A DNA stretch of 32,785 nt. Source: Ursidibacter arcticus. GTDB taxonomy: Bacteria > Pseudomonadota > Gammaproteobacteria > Enterobacterales > Pasteurellaceae. The notes under the pieces were generated by a model. That model saw only the letters and a list, made by a program, of their open reading frames with translations. It did not search any database and was not told the origin of the DNA. Location: assembly GCF_009761375.1 (NCBI RefSeq), contig NZ_LEKM01000024.1, positions 1 to 32,785 on the forward strand, read 5' to 3'. A program made the position numbers and the translations under genes. Below are positions 1-8,877 of the stretch, piece after piece (position 1 is the first letter of the stretch; every line of letters begins with the position of its first letter).

Positions 1-18
1 TTTTGTCCATTACACCAA
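1..18 (-). mobile_element. Terminal end of an insertion sequence continuing left of the window
   Basis: The first 18 bases are the exact reverse complement of positions 8878-8895, which form the left boundary of a decayed IS just after parC. This suggests that another copy of the same element, in the opposite orientation, lies left of the window. The element itself is not visible here, so the IS assignment rests on the match to the 8.9-kb remnant. Confidence 0.5.
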
Positions 19-25
19 TATAAAG

Positions 26-51
26 CCTTGTCAGAATTAATCCTGACAAGG
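26..51 (-). terminator. Hairpin downstream of purT
   Basis: A perfect 9-bp stem (CCTTGTCAG / CTGACAAGG, 26-34 and 43-51) with an 8-nt loop lies about 46 bp after the purT stop codon. On the purT strand it is followed by a moderately T-rich stretch (GCTTTATATT), so it is a plausible but not ideal intrinsic terminator. Confidence 0.5.
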
Positions 52-97
52 TCGAACTTCAGAAAATATTACTCTCTAAGTGGTAGTACTCACAGAA

Positions 98-1279
98 TTA
101 TAAATTTACTTCTAACTTATCATAAGCTCGGCGTGCTTTTTCTAACGCTTTTTCTACACTCTCATCACGAGCAAGAATTACCCCTAAACGGCGATGTCCA
201 TTTACCTCTCCTTTACCGAATAAGCGAATATTAGTATGCGGTTCTGCAAGGACATTCGCTAAATTACCAAAAGTAACCTGTGTTGATTTTCCTTCAACTA
301 CAACAGCTTTAGATGCCGATGGGCTAATCAATGAAATTTCAGGAATTGGCAAGCCTAAAATAGCACGAGCGTGAAGGGCAAACTCTGATAATTCTTGTGA
401 AATGAGTGTAACCATTCCCGTATCGTGTGGACGTGGCGAAACTTCATTAAAGATCACCTCATCACCACAAATAAAGAGTTCTACGCCAAAAATGCCACGC
501 CCGCCTAAGGCGGTAGTAATTTTTTCAGCAACTTCTTGTGCTTTTTTCAATGCAACATCTGACATTGCTTGCGGTTGCCAAGACTCACGATAATCGCCAT
601 CAATTTGGATATGCCCGATTGGTGCAAGGAATGATGTTCCGTGAATATGGCGTACAGTAAGTAAAGAGATTTCATAATCAAATTTAATGAACCCCTCCAC
701 AATAACACGACCACCGCCAGCACGGCCGCCTTGTTGTGCATAATCCCAAGCGGTTTGAATATCAGACTCTGATTTGATGACGCTTTGCCCGTGCCCTGAG
801 GACGACATAATAGGCTTAACCACACAAGGAATACCAATTTCTGCCACCGCTTGTTTAAACTGCTCAAGGTTATCGACAAAGCGATATGGTGAAGTTTTTA
901 AGCCTAATTCTTCCGATGCTAAACGGCGGATGCCTTCTCGGTTCATTGTGAGCTTAGTCGCTTTCGCAGTTGGGATAACGTTATAGCCTTCTTGCTCTAA
1001 CTCTACTAATGTATCCGTTGCAATCGCTTCCACTTCAGGCACAATAAAATCGGGCTTTTCTTTTTCGATAAGTTCACGCAACGCTTTTCCATCAAGCATT
1101 GAGATAGTGTAAGCTCGATGAGCAACCTGCTGTGCAGGGGCATTTTCATAGCGATCAACTGCAATGACTTCAACGCCTAAACGTTGTAATTCAATCACAA
1201 CTTCTTTACCCAGTTCACCAGAACCGAGCATCATAACTTTAGTTGCTTTAGGAGTAAGAGGAGTACCGATTGTTGTCAT
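98..1279 (-). CDS. purT: Formate-dependent phosphoribosylglycinamide formyltransferase 2 (PurT)
   Basis: This cytoplasmic ATP-grasp enzyme makes formyl-GAR from GAR, formate and ATP in step 3 of purine synthesis, as the folate-independent alternative to PurN. The 393-residue length is normal for PurT. The N-terminal nucleotide-binding segment ([17 protein letters not shown], about residues 19-35), the ATP-grasp loop [12 protein letters not shown] and the C-terminal metal/substrate motif [11 protein letters not shown] are all recognisable. The start is the ATG at 1279, preceded on the minus strand by an AAGGAAC-type ribosome binding site. A PurR operator lies 44-55 bp upstream. The gene is monocistronic here, with a hairpin downstream. 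It appears intact and core-like in base use. Confidence is very high. Confidence 0.97.
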   Translation of the reverse strand: MTTIGTPLTPKATKVMMLGSGELGKEVVIELQRLGVEVIAVDRYENAPAQQVAHRAYTISMLDGKALRELIEKEKPDFIVPEVEAIATDTLVELEQEGYNVIPTAKATKLTMNREGIRRLASEELGLKTSPYRFVDNLEQFKQAVAEIGIPCVVKPIMSSSGHGQSVIKSESDIQTAWDYAQQGGRAGGGRVIVEGFIKFDYEISLLTVRHIHGTSFLAPIGHIQIDGDYRESWQPQAMSDVALKKAQEVAEKITTALGGRGIFGVELFICGDEVIFNEVSPRPHDTGMVTLISQELSEFALHARAILGLPIPEISLISPSASKAVVVEGKSTQVTFGNLANVLAEPHTNIRLFGKGEVNGHRRLGVILARDESVEKALEKARRAYDKLEVNL

Positions 1280-1322
1280 ATTTTGTTCCTTTTTTAGAAA
1301 AATTTGAGCCTATTATAGCAAA

Positions 1323-1334
1323 GCAAACGTTTGC
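1323..1334 (-). promoter_or_regulatory. PurR operator upstream of purT
   Basis: GCAAACGTTTGC is a perfect 12-bp palindrome matching the core of the PurR box (ACGCAAACGTTTGCGT). It lies 44-55 bp upstream of the purT start. purT is a known PurR target in enteric bacteria and Haemophilus relatives. A second box precedes cvpA-purF in this window. Confidence 0.85.
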
Positions 1335-1350
1335 CTTGAATTAAAATAAA

Positions 1351-1381
1351 AATGGCGAACTATTTTATTTTGTTCGCCATT
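1351..1381. terminator. Strong hairpin between purT and the accessory cassette
   Basis: A perfect 10-bp stem (AATGGCGAAC / GTTCGCCATT) encloses an 11-nt AT loop. On the minus strand it is followed by TTTATTTT, so it could end transcripts coming from the XRE gene before they reach purT. A second, weaker hairpin (AGCG repeats, about 1390-1405) follows on the plus side. Confidence 0.55.
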
Positions 1382-1449
1382 AGTTTCGTTCGCTATTTTT
1401 AGCGGTTATTTTTCCAACCTTTCAGAGCATCGGCGAAATGATCTACTCT

Positions 1450-1545
1450 CCAAAAGTTGGACTAAACAACCAACTGATTAAGGTGCAGATTTTTTATGAC
1501 TAAATACAGCCAAAAGTTTAAACATCAGCCCTTGAATAATTGCCT
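1450..1545 (+). mobile_element. Fossil left end of an IS3-family (IS150-like) element
   Basis: Positions 1450-1504 match 15458-15513 almost base for base (one T fewer in a T run). Both copies run from a CCAAAAGTTGG end into ATGACTAA, the start of a small OrfA-like reading frame (MTKYSQKFKHQ here, MTKYNPKFKQ in the other). That beginning is typical of IS150-group OrfA proteins. Here the frame degenerates within a few dozen codons and nothing else of the element remains. Confidence 0.6.
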
Positions 1546-1600
1546 AACTTTTTGTCTACTATGCCTTTTTAAAGTTACTTCAAAATTAACCACATATTTA

Positions 1601-2017
1601 CTATTTATTTTCTCGATAAGCCTTATGCATTGCAATGATAACTTCTCTAACTATCTTTCTTTGTTCTTGAGGCAATTTTAAAAACGTTTCAAATAAAACC
1701 TGATCCTGATAACTTGCTGCGGTTTCCCAAATATGTTTGCTTGGCTCTTTTTGCTTTTCAACTTTATTGATCTTATAAGCTGTTTCATTAGAAACTAACT
1801 CTGTTAATTCTACCTCTAACCAATCAGCCAATGTACGCAACCGTGCTAAAGATGGCAATGCCTCACCACGTAACCAGCGAGCTACAGCATGCAAACCAAT
1901 AGGTTTACCATAATGATGTAAGTTAAACTCTCGTTCTAATACAGAGGCCTTTGGTGTAATGCCTTTTTCTACAAGAATTTTCTTTAAGTTTTCTGCAAAT
2001 AATTTTCTCTCATTCAT
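1601..2017 (-). CDS. XRE-family helix-turn-helix transcriptional regulator
   Basis: This 138-residue protein has an N-terminal HTH domain. LEREFNLHHYGKPIGLHAVA and RWLRGEALPSLARLRTLADW (about residues 27-66) carry the lambda-repressor-like pattern of a recognition helix followed by a packing helix, as in phage and plasmid repressors. The C-terminal half is charged and helical (QEQRKIVREVIIAMHKAYREN) and may serve dimerisation. The gene is divergent from the 2157-5163 gene group. The shared 139-bp intergenic region contains an inverted repeat, so autoregulation and control of the cassette are likely. It is not a known named regulator. Function as a DNA-binding protein is well supported, but the target is inferred. 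Confidence 0.8.
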   Translation of the reverse strand: MNERKLFAENLKKILVEKGITPKASVLEREFNLHHYGKPIGLHAVARWLRGEALPSLARLRTLADWLEVELTELVSNETAYKINKVEKQKEPSKHIWETAASYQDQVLFETFLKLPQEQRKIVREVIIAMHKAYRENK

Positions 2018-2072
2018 AATTTAAACACTGTAAAGAGAAAAAATTTTTTAATGAGATCTTGCCTTAAAATTA

Positions 2073-2107
2073 CGTAACTATTAATATAAATCACAATTAT
2101 AGTTACG
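2073..2107. promoter_or_regulatory. Operator region between the repressor and the Nmad cassette
   Basis: CGTAACTAT (2073-2081) and ATAGTTACG (2099-2107) form a perfect 9-bp inverted repeat with 17 bp between the arms. A further related half-site (ATTACGTTA) occurs at about 2125-2133. A consensus -10 hexamer, TATAAT, lies at 2109-2114, directing transcription rightwards. The layout fits binding by the XRE protein encoded at 1601-2017. Confidence 0.6.
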
Positions 2108-2156
2108 CTATAATTAAGTTATAAATTACGTTAAAACCCTGAAAAGGAATACCAAA

Positions 2157-2471
2157 ATGGAAAAAATCTATCTACCTAAAGATTGGGTTTGCAATGGTTC
2201 AGAACTCAAACCTAAAAATGGAGGCAGCCGTGATACTTGGATTTACAGTGGAAAAGAACTTAAGGCCAAGATAGGGGCAACCAGCCGAGACACTTGGTTA
2301 TTTGATGGTAAAGAATTAAAAGCAAAAATTGGTGCTACATCACGTGATACTTGGATAGTTGAAGGAAATGTGATTAAACCAAAAATTGGAGCAACCAGTC
2401 GTAACAGCTATGATTTAGATGGATACCCAATCCTCGTTGCTTACGCTCAACTTATTCTAAAATGTTGGTAA
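2157..2471 (+). CDS. Small tandem-repeat protein, first gene of the Nmad cassette
   Basis: This 104-residue protein is built from four imperfect repeats of about 19-20 residues. The repeat core is GATSRDTWxxDGKELKAKI, the last copy being GATSRNSYDLDGYPI. Each unit has a turn (DG/SG/EG) between two predicted strands, so a small beta-propeller-like or 'beta-flower' fold is plausible. No signal peptide or membrane helix is seen. A ribosome binding site (AAGGAA) precedes the ATG by 9 nt. It lies directly behind the divergent promoter and upstream of the Nmad2-like gene. Similar repeats occur in uncharacterised Pasteurellaceae proteins that I recall only loosely. No function is assigned. Confidence 0.75.
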   Translation: MEKIYLPKDWVCNGSELKPKNGGSRDTWIYSGKELKAKIGATSRDTWLFDGKELKAKIGATSRDTWIVEGNVIKPKIGATSRNSYDLDGYPILVAYAQLILKCW

Positions 2472-2481
2472 TTTAATCTAT

Positions 2482-2509
2482 AAAGTGCGGTTAATTTTAA
2501 CTGCACTTT
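2482..2509. terminator. Uptake-signal hairpin between genes of the cassette
   Basis: AAAGTGCGGTT (2482-2492) pairs with AACTGCACTTT (2499-2509), leaving a 6-nt loop and one G.U wobble. The first arm contains the Hin-type DNA uptake signal core AAGTGCGGT. Paired uptake signals are commonly used as terminators in this family. Here the hairpin would attenuate rather than stop transcription into 2527. Confidence 0.6.
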
Positions 2510-2526
2510 TCAAAAGAGTATCAAGA

Positions 2527-3144
2527 ATGGAAAGACTAACGAAAGAAATAGAACAACCTTCGTTATATAGTTATATCGTTGCTTACGATTATGGAAATGC
2601 ACCGAATCCTGATTTCAATATTTGCACCCTCGCCATTTGTAAACCTGTTATTCGTCGCTGTGCAAAAGTTGGCGATATTATTTTAGGACTAAGTCCAAAA
2701 CGAATGGGAAACCATATTGTGTACTGCATGGCCATAGACGAAATTGTTGAATGGCAAAATTATTACCAACGCTGTAAAAATTCCACAGATCTGAATCATC
2801 GAATACCAATAGATAATAACCACAATGGAGACTGTATTTGGATTTACCAAGAAAATGGTGATTATGGTTTATTACCAAGCAAATCAGGTCATACCCGAGA
2901 AGATGATGAATATAGGGATCTCCATTCAGGAAAAAGAGTACTTATCGGCAGAAAATATTGGTATTTTGGTTCCAATCACCCTTGCCACTATATTCAATTA
3001 CCCAATTCCCACCTTTTAACTGGTCGTGGACATAGAAAAATCAGGGAACAACAAATTATTGATGAATTTATTCTGTTTTTTAATGAAGAGTTAAAACAAC
3101 GAAAAATCTATTCATCAGGAAAATACGGAAACTATTTTGAATGA
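2527..3144 (+). CDS. Nmad2-like protein (nucleotide modification associated domain 2)
   Basis: This is a protein of 205 residues. The pattern YSYIVAYDYGNAPNPD, then CTLAICKPVIRRCAKVGDII, then GLSPKRMGNHIVYCM matches the Nmad2 family as I remember it. That domain is predicted to accompany enzymes for modified nucleotides or DNA. The ATG at 2527 is preferred: an upstream GTG at 2485 would lie inside the uptake-signal hairpin, and the Nmad2-like part starts shortly after 2527. The gene overlaps the next gene by 4 nt, implying translational coupling. Cytoplasmic location is inferred. The exact biochemical role is not established, and the family assignment is from motif memory only. Confidence 0.7.
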   Translation: MERLTKEIEQPSLYSYIVAYDYGNAPNPDFNICTLAICKPVIRRCAKVGDIILGLSPKRMGNHIVYCMAIDEIVEWQNYYQRCKNSTDLNHRIPIDNNHNGDCIWIYQENGDYGLLPSKSGHTREDDEYRDLHSGKRVLIGRKYWYFGSNHPCHYIQLPNSHLLTGRGHRKIREQQIIDEFILFFNEELKQRKIYSSGKYGNYFE

Positions 3145-4004
3145 AAATTATTTTATCAAGAAAAGGATTTGATAGCGGAAAAACAAATGGATGTTTCCCC
3201 AGTCCTATTTTACCAAATGGACAAATAATTTCTTTCCCAATCCCCTCATCTAAAAGCGACTTATCTTGGGACGATATAGAAACAGGAGATATTGATCTAA
3301 AAGAATTAATTAGCGATTTATTACCTCCAAATTATCTGAATAAAATGCTTCATCTTGATCCTGACTTAAATAGAAAAAAAGAAAAAAGAACAAAAGATTG
3401 GAGACCCGCACTCGGACAAGTAAAAGCAGCCGCGGGGCATCTGATTAACCAAAATGTGGGCAAAAATGATTTATTCCTTTTCTTCGGTTGGTTTAGACAT
3501 ATTAAACGCAATAGTCAAACTAGAAAATGGGAATATTATGGGCCTGATTTCCACGCTTTATTCGGTTGGTTGGAAATTGAACATTTGATAGATGTCAAAG
3601 AAATGAAAGAGTTGGAAGCCTATCCATTTCTTTCTATTCATCCTCACTACTATCCTGCAAAAAATGAAGAGCATAATCTTATTTTCATTGCTAAAGAGCG
3701 ATCTGATTTTGTTTTAAATTCATTTGGTGGCGGAATGTTAAACAAGTTCTCATCAGATTTAATACTTACAAAACGAGGAAAACCTCGTTCAATTTGGTCT
3801 TTACCAAAATGTTTAGATGCAAGAGAAAACCCAGAGCAAGCATTAAGCTATCACAGCAATCTAACAAGATGGGGAGATGATGCAGATAATCCTGACAAAG
3901 TCATATTAAGAACCGTTGCGCGAGGTCAAGAATTTGTTCTAGATACCGCCTATTTCCCAAAAGTTAAAGATTGGGCAATTAATCTTATTAAAAATCACAT
4001 TTAA
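3141..4004 (+). CDS. Nmad3-like protein (nucleotide modification associated domain 3)
   Basis: The protein has 287 residues. Its N-terminus (MKIILSRKGFDSGKTNGCFP, then SPILPNGQIISFPIP) and the segments DPDLNR, WRPALGQVKAAAGHL and NDLFLFFGWFR match the conserved blocks I associate with Nmad3. This domain is predicted to act with base-modification or nucleotide-sensing systems and often lies beside Nmad2. It starts with ATGA overlapping the stop of the Nmad2-like gene, so the two are probably made in a fixed ratio and may act as partners. The basic segment RKKEKRTKDW (about residues 74-84) could contact nucleic acid. No modification enzyme is encoded next to it in this window. Confidence 0.7.
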   Translation: MKIILSRKGFDSGKTNGCFPSPILPNGQIISFPIPSSKSDLSWDDIETGDIDLKELISDLLPPNYLNKMLHLDPDLNRKKEKRTKDWRPALGQVKAAAGHLINQNVGKNDLFLFFGWFRHIKRNSQTRKWEYYGPDFHALFGWLEIEHLIDVKEMKELEAYPFLSIHPHYYPAKNEEHNLIFIAKERSDFVLNSFGGGMLNKFSSDLILTKRGKPRSIWSLPKCLDARENPEQALSYHSNLTRWGDDADNPDKVILRTVARGQEFVLDTAYFPKVKDWAINLIKNHI

Positions 4005-4038
4005 CAATCACATTTAACAATCTCACTAAGGAAAAATC

Positions 4039-5163
4039 ATGTCTAAAAAAATCTATGCTTGGCTTGGCATATTATTAAGCATTTCATTGAGTTTATTCGT
4101 ATTGAATAAAGTTTATGAAGATGCCTTACCTAAAATCATCGAAGAAATCAATAACGGAGCAATCGGTGCAATTTTAACAGCGATTGTCACTGTATTCTTA
4201 CTACAAGGACAGACTGCAACAGAAGAAGAACGCGATAAAAACCTCACTGTGTTTGAGAAAAAACAAGAAGTTTATCACCAGTTTTTAGAAAAACTCAAAG
4301 ATATTGTAGAAGATGGAAAAGTGCAAATCGCATTAAATAAAGATCCTGTAGATACCATTGATGAATTGAAAGATTTACTTTTCCAACTCTCCTATATCCA
4401 AATGCATAGTACAGAAGAAACCACTAAAGCAATTTTTGAGCGAGTAACACATTTAATCAAAAAAATGAATGAATTTATGGCAGCAGGTGAAGATAAACAG
4501 AAATTAGTTGCTAATTATTACGCTTCATTCTCTGAAGAACTTTTTAATATTGTTGCTATTTTAAAAAATGATTTGTACAAAACAACCAGCAATCCAATAG
4601 CAAAAGAAAGTATCGAAACGCTATTATCGGAATGTGATCTCTTTATCGAAGGTGAAAAACTCGATAAATACGAAATGCAAAATTATTTTTGGAATGAATT
4701 ACAAACTCAACTTGAAAACCAGGATTTAGATATTGAACGAAAAGATTTTACGCAAGATGTAAACCAATATTACGCTCGAGCAAGAAATCGTCATCGTTAT
4801 TATGGAATTAAAATTCCTGTTTATACAACTAAAAATGGGGAAATGATTAATTTCAAAGTGGAACTTGATAATGGCATTTATTATGGCTTTCTACGAAATG
4901 AAACAATGCTAGATAATTCTGAACAAGAAACACAAGCTATCAATATCATTAAAACAATTTCGCCAGGTTTTAGCAATAGTCAGTGGTGGTTAGGTTGGAA
5001 AAACCCTGATAAATACGCTCTCAACTTTTGGACATTAGATAGCAAAGATTTTGAATATTTCAAACATCCACAGCGCCGTACACGAATGATGTCAGAATAT
5101 GCAAAAGAAATTACAAACTATATTAGACAATTCCAAGTACTTGCCGAAGAACAACAGCTATAA
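4039..5163 (+). CDS. Two-helix membrane-anchored protein of unknown function, last gene of the cassette
   Basis: This 374-residue protein starts with two hydrophobic segments (about residues 6-24 and 38-57), followed by a long, charged, mainly helical region (ERDKNLTVFEKKQEVYHQFL onward) with coiled-coil character. The C-terminal part is mixed alpha/beta (WWLGWKNPDKYALNFWTLDS, about residues 315-334). It probably sits in the inner membrane with a large cytoplasmic domain. It is preceded by an AAGGAAA ribosome binding site and lies 34 bp behind the Nmad3-like gene. Membrane-anchored effectors are common in defence operons, so an effector role is possible, but I do not recognise the family. Confidence 0.7.
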   Translation: MSKKIYAWLGILLSISLSLFVLNKVYEDALPKIIEEINNGAIGAILTAIVTVFLLQGQTATEEERDKNLTVFEKKQEVYHQFLEKLKDIVEDGKVQIALNKDPVDTIDELKDLLFQLSYIQMHSTEETTKAIFERVTHLIKKMNEFMAAGEDKQKLVANYYASFSEELFNIVAILKNDLYKTTSNPIAKESIETLLSECDLFIEGEKLDKYEMQNYFWNELQTQLENQDLDIERKDFTQDVNQYYARARNRHRYYGIKIPVYTTKNGEMINFKVELDNGIYYGFLRNETMLDNSEQETQAINIIKTISPGFSNSQWWLGWKNPDKYALNFWTLDSKDFEYFKHPQRRTRMMSEYAKEITNYIRQFQVLAEEQQL

Positions 5164-5188
5164 AATAGAATGTAGAAGATCAAACCTC

Positions 5189-5228
5189 ATCTGACAGTCC
5201 CCGTTTAAAATTACCGTGTCTGTCAGAT
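5189..5228 (+). terminator. Hairpin ending the Nmad cassette
   Basis: ATCTGACAG (5189-5197) pairs perfectly with CTGTCAGAT (5220-5228) across a 22-nt loop, and the second arm is followed by CATATTTT. It lies 26 bp after the stop codon of the membrane protein gene and separates the cassette from the MFS gene. Confidence 0.55.
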
Positions 5229-5320
5229 CATATTTTCTCGCTTTCTTTTTTGTTTCAACTAATCCACTAACATTTTATTCCTTTATAATACCCCTATCTT
5301 TAAATTACTTGTCTTAAACT

Positions 5321-6532
5321 ATGCAACCACTTAATCCATTGCAACCGAATATTAGTCGCCGACTTTTAAGCTCTGCCTCCGCAGCCTTTCTGATTGTAAT
5401 CTTTATGACGGGACTTGCAGGAGCATTACGTATTCCTGCATTAACCGTTTATCTACATAAAGAAGTTACCAGTGATCCAATGATGGTGGGGTTATTTTAT
5501 TCCATCAATTCATTAGTTTCGATGATACTCAGTCAAATCGTAGCACACTATTCCGACCGCTATCCCAACCGCAAACTGATTATTGCTCTAAGTTGCGTAA
5601 TGCAAATGTTTGGCTGTTTGCTCTTTGCCTTTAATCGGGACTATTATGTCTTACTGATTTTAGGCACCTTAATTTTAGGATTAGGTTCTTCCGCATCATC
5701 ACAGCTTTTTGCACTTTCTCGTGAATATAGCAATAGTCAAAAACGTGATAGCACAATGTTTAATACCGTATTGAGAGCCCAACTTTCGTTAGCTTGGATT
5801 GTAGGCCCTCCACTTGCTTATCTACTTTCTGATCAATTCGGTTTTACCTTTATGTATTGTGCTGCTGCCACTATTTTTGCGATGTCGATTATTATTGTGG
5901 TCTTGATGCTACCACAAGCGGTAAGTTCCGATCCCCAAATTACAAATCAAAATGAAGATGAACAAATTCGAGAAGAAGGGATTAGTAGTAATCGCAACTC
6001 TGTTATTTTGCTCTGCTTTACTTGTCTATTTGTCTGGACTTGTAACAGTATGATGTTTATCAATATGCCAATCTATTTAAGCGAAAGTTTGGGATTATCC
6101 GACCGCTTGGCTGGGCTATTGATGGGAACAGCAGCAGCTATTGAAATCCCCGTAATGCTTATTGCGGGCTACTGTACCAAATTTATTGACAAAAAAAGCC
6201 TAATGCTCATCGGTATTGTGGCAGGTATTGGCTATTACCTCTGTTTATCTCTTGCTACAACAGAATGGCAACTCATTGCAAGCCAATTACTCAATGGGTT
6301 ATTTGTCGGCATTCTTGCCTCAATCGGAATGATTTACTTCCAAGATTTAATGCCCTATAAAATGGGAACTGCAACCACACTTTTTACCAATACAGGCTCT
6401 GCCAGTTGGGTAACTGCAGGCCCAATTGCAGGAATAATGGCAAGTCAATTTGGGTATCATAGTACCTGGTATCTAGCGATAGGTTTATGTTTTATAGCGT
6501 TGATTTTTATGTTATTTGTGAGAAAGATTTAG
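5321..6532 (+). CDS. Sugar efflux transporter of the SetA/SetB (SotA) MFS family
   Basis: This 403-residue inner-membrane protein has about 12 hydrophobic segments. It carries the MFS loop 2-3 signature AHYSDRYPNRKLII (about residues 79-92) and the SetB-like segment GLGSSASSQLFALSREYSNS. Set proteins export sugars and sugar analogues such as lactose, glucose and IPTG in exchange for protons. Residues 205-225 form a charged cytoplasmic loop between the two six-helix halves. It stands alone between two terminators, with its own promoter presumably in 5230-5320. Family assignment is firm. The physiological substrate, and whether it is SetA or SetB, is not determined. Confidence 0.85.
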   Translation: MQPLNPLQPNISRRLLSSASAAFLIVIFMTGLAGALRIPALTVYLHKEVTSDPMMVGLFYSINSLVSMILSQIVAHYSDRYPNRKLIIALSCVMQMFGCLLFAFNRDYYVLLILGTLILGLGSSASSQLFALSREYSNSQKRDSTMFNTVLRAQLSLAWIVGPPLAYLLSDQFGFTFMYCAAATIFAMSIIIVVLMLPQAVSSDPQITNQNEDEQIREEGISSNRNSVILLCFTCLFVWTCNSMMFINMPIYLSESLGLSDRLAGLLMGTAAAIEIPVMLIAGYCTKFIDKKSLMLIGIVAGIGYYLCLSLATTEWQLIASQLLNGLFVGILASIGMIYFQDLMPYKMGTATTLFTNTGSASWVTAGPIAGIMASQFGYHSTWYLAIGLCFIALIFMLFVRKI

Positions 6533-6582
6533 CCTTAAAGATTAGACAATCGCCTTTAAATAAGCGACAATTCCCACACTTT

Positions 6583-6607
6583 GGACGCAATTTTGCGTCC
6601 ATTTTTC
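6583..6607 (+). terminator. Intrinsic terminator after the sugar efflux gene
   Basis: GGACGCAA (6583-6590) pairs with TTGCGTCC (6593-6600), immediately followed by ATTTTT. It lies 50 bp after the MFS stop codon and 23 bp before the parC start. Confidence 0.8.
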
Positions 6608-6629
6608 TGAACATTTATCTAGCAAAACT

Positions 6630-8876
6630 ATGAGCAACGAAATTAACTATGAAGGCATAGAACAAATGCCGATTAAGCGTTTTACCGAAGATGCTTATCT
6701 CAACTATTCAATGTATGTCATTATGGATCGTGCCCTTCCCTTTATTGGAGATGGGCTCAAACCCGTACAACGCCGTATTATTTATGCGATGTCGGAGCTT
6801 GGACTTAATGCCTCAGCAAAATATAAAAAGTCAGCTCGCACAGTCGGTGATGTATTAGGTAAGTTCCACCCACACGGTGACAGTGCTTGTTATGAAGCAA
6901 TGGTGCTAATGGCACAGCCTTTCTCTTACCGCTACCCACTCATTGATGGACAGGGTAACTGGGGGGCTCCTGATGATCCGAAGTCTTTCGCAGCAATGCG
7001 TTACACTGAGTCTAAGCTGTCTAAAATGGCAGAGATTTTACTCTCTGAACTTGGGCAAGGTACGGTAGATTACCAACCTAACTTTGATGGTTCATTAGAA
7101 GAACCTAAATATCTCCCTTCTCGTTTGCCACATATTTTACTGAATGGCACAACAGGTATTGCAGTGGGAATGGCAACGGATATTCCGCCACACAATATCA
7201 ATGAACTTGCCGATGCAACGGTAAAATTATTAGATAATCCCACCGCTTGTTTAGCCGATTTATTGACTTGTGTACAAGGCCCTGACTACCCAACAGACGC
7301 AGAAATCATTACCCCAAAAGCAGAGATTGCGAAAATTTATGAACAGGGGAAAGGCTCGATTAAAGCACGAGCAGTTTGGACAAAAGAAGATGGCAAGATT
7401 GTGATTAAAGCCTTACCACATCAAGCATCGCCATCTAAAGTGATTGAACAGATCGCAACACAGATGCGTAATAAAAAATTACCAATGGTTGATGATCTGC
7501 GTGATGAATCTGATCACGAAAACCCAATTCGTATTGTGTTAGAGCCACGTTCTAATCGTATTGATTTCGATGAGTTAATGAACCATTTATTCGCCACAAC
7601 GGATCTCGAAAAAAGTTATCGGGTTAATATGAATATGCTTGGTTTAGACGGTAAACCTGCGGTAAAAAATCTGCTTACTATTCTAACAGAGTGGCTAGAA
7701 TTCCGCCGTAATACCGTTACTCGCCGTTTAAATTATCGTTTGGATAAAATTTTAAACCGTTTACATATTTTAGACGGTTTAATGATTGCTTATCTTAATA
7801 TTGATGAAGTTATTCATATTATCCGTAACGAAGATGAACCGAAACCAGTGTTAATAGCACGTTTTAATTTAACCGATATTCAAGCAGAAGCGATTTTAAA
7901 TTTACGCCTGCGTCATCTTGCAAAATTAGAAGAGCATCAACTCAATGCTGAGAAACAGAAATTAGAAGAAGAAAAAGAGTATCTACAAGGTATTCTTGGA
8001 TCAGAGCGTAAATTAAATAATCTGATTAAAAAAGAAATTCAAGCCGATGCCAAAACTTATGCCAGCCCACGTCGTTCCCCATTAGTAGAACGAGCTGAGG
8101 CTAAAGCTATTGCCGAAAGTGATTTAACACCAACAGAACCCGTTACTATTATTCTATCTGAAAAAGGTTGGGTACGTTGTGCCAAAGGACACGATATTGA
8201 TGTGCAATCACTAAGCTATAAAGCTGGGGATGGTTATTTAGCTCACGCTTATGGTAAAAGTAATCAGCCAGTGGTATTCGTTGATAGTACAGGACGAAGC
8301 TATGCACTTGAACCGACATCATTACCGTCCGCACGTTCGCAAGGCGAGCCTATTACTAGTAAAATCAATTTACCAGAAGGGGCAAATATAGAATATGTGT
8401 TAATGGCTGAAGATCATCGTAAGTTATTGATGGCATCGGATTCTGGCTATGGTTTTATTTGCCAATTTAGCGATTTAGTTTCACGCAACAAAGCTGGTAA
8501 AGCGGTAATTTCCTTAACGGAAAATGCAAAAGTACTACCACCGCAATTCATTGACGATTCGGAAGAAAACTTATTAGTTGCAATGAGCAGTGTAGGTAGA
8601 ATGTTGGTTTTCCCAACGTCAGAATTACCAACTCTTTCAAAAGGTAAAGGAAATAAAATCATCAATATTTCTGCTACTGCAGCAAAAGAACGAACAGAAT
8701 TACTTGCACGTTTATTAGTGATACGACCAACACAATCTATCGTCTTTGTTTCAGGAAAACGCAAAATTACCCTAAAACCAAGCGATATTGAAAATTATCG
8801 GGGGGAACGAGCAAGAAAAGGTTCACAATTAGTCAGGGGATTAAATGTGAATACTGAAGTAGAAATTATTGAGTAA
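6630..8876 (+). CDS. parC: DNA topoisomerase IV subunit A (ParC)
   Basis: This is the breakage-reunion subunit of topoisomerase IV, which decatenates daughter chromosomes as a ParC2ParE2 complex. The 748-residue length is normal. The quinolone-determining region [13 protein letters not shown] spans residues 80-92. The catalytic tyrosine is Tyr125 in [10 protein letters not shown], corresponding to Tyr120 of E. coli by an offset of five. The residues most often changed in quinolone resistance, Ser85 and Glu89, are wild type. The C-terminal beta-pinwheel (about 500-748) is present. The gene stands alone; parE is not in the window. An IS remnant begins 2 bp after its stop codon, so any native terminator has been displaced or lost. 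Confidence 0.97.
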   Translation: MSNEINYEGIEQMPIKRFTEDAYLNYSMYVIMDRALPFIGDGLKPVQRRIIYAMSELGLNASAKYKKSARTVGDVLGKFHPHGDSACYEAMVLMAQPFSYRYPLIDGQGNWGAPDDPKSFAAMRYTESKLSKMAEILLSELGQGTVDYQPNFDGSLEEPKYLPSRLPHILLNGTTGIAVGMATDIPPHNINELADATVKLLDNPTACLADLLTCVQGPDYPTDAEIITPKAEIAKIYEQGKGSIKARAVWTKEDGKIVIKALPHQASPSKVIEQIATQMRNKKLPMVDDLRDESDHENPIRIVLEPRSNRIDFDELMNHLFATTDLEKSYRVNMNMLGLDGKPAVKNLLTILTEWLEFRRNTVTRRLNYRLDKILNRLHILDGLMIAYLNIDEVIHIIRNEDEPKPVLIARFNLTDIQAEAILNLRLRHLAKLEEHQLNAEKQKLEEEKEYLQGILGSERKLNNLIKKEIQADAKTYASPRRSPLVERAEAKAIAESDLTPTEPVTIILSEKGWVRCAKGHDIDVQSLSYKAGDGYLAHAYGKSNQPVVFVDSTGRSYALEPTSLPSARSQGEPITSKINLPEGANIEYVLMAEDHRKLLMASDSGYGFICQFSDLVSRNKAGKAVISLTENAKVLPPQFIDDSEENLLVAMSSVGRMLVFPTSELPTLSKGKGNKIINISATAAKERTELLARLLVIRPTQSIVFVSGKRKITLKPSDIENYRGERARKGSQLVRGLNVNTEVEIIE

Positions 8877-8877
8877 T

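Noticed and set aside
547-879. A 110-codon ORF inside purT on the same strand but another frame, and similar overlapping frames in parC, mgl genes and purF
   Set aside because: They lie wholly within strongly supported genes in other frames and show no family motifs or start signals.
6870-6896. Possible quinolone-resistance mutations in parC
   Set aside because: The positions equivalent to E. coli Ser80 and Glu84 are still Ser85 and Glu89, so no resistance change is present there.
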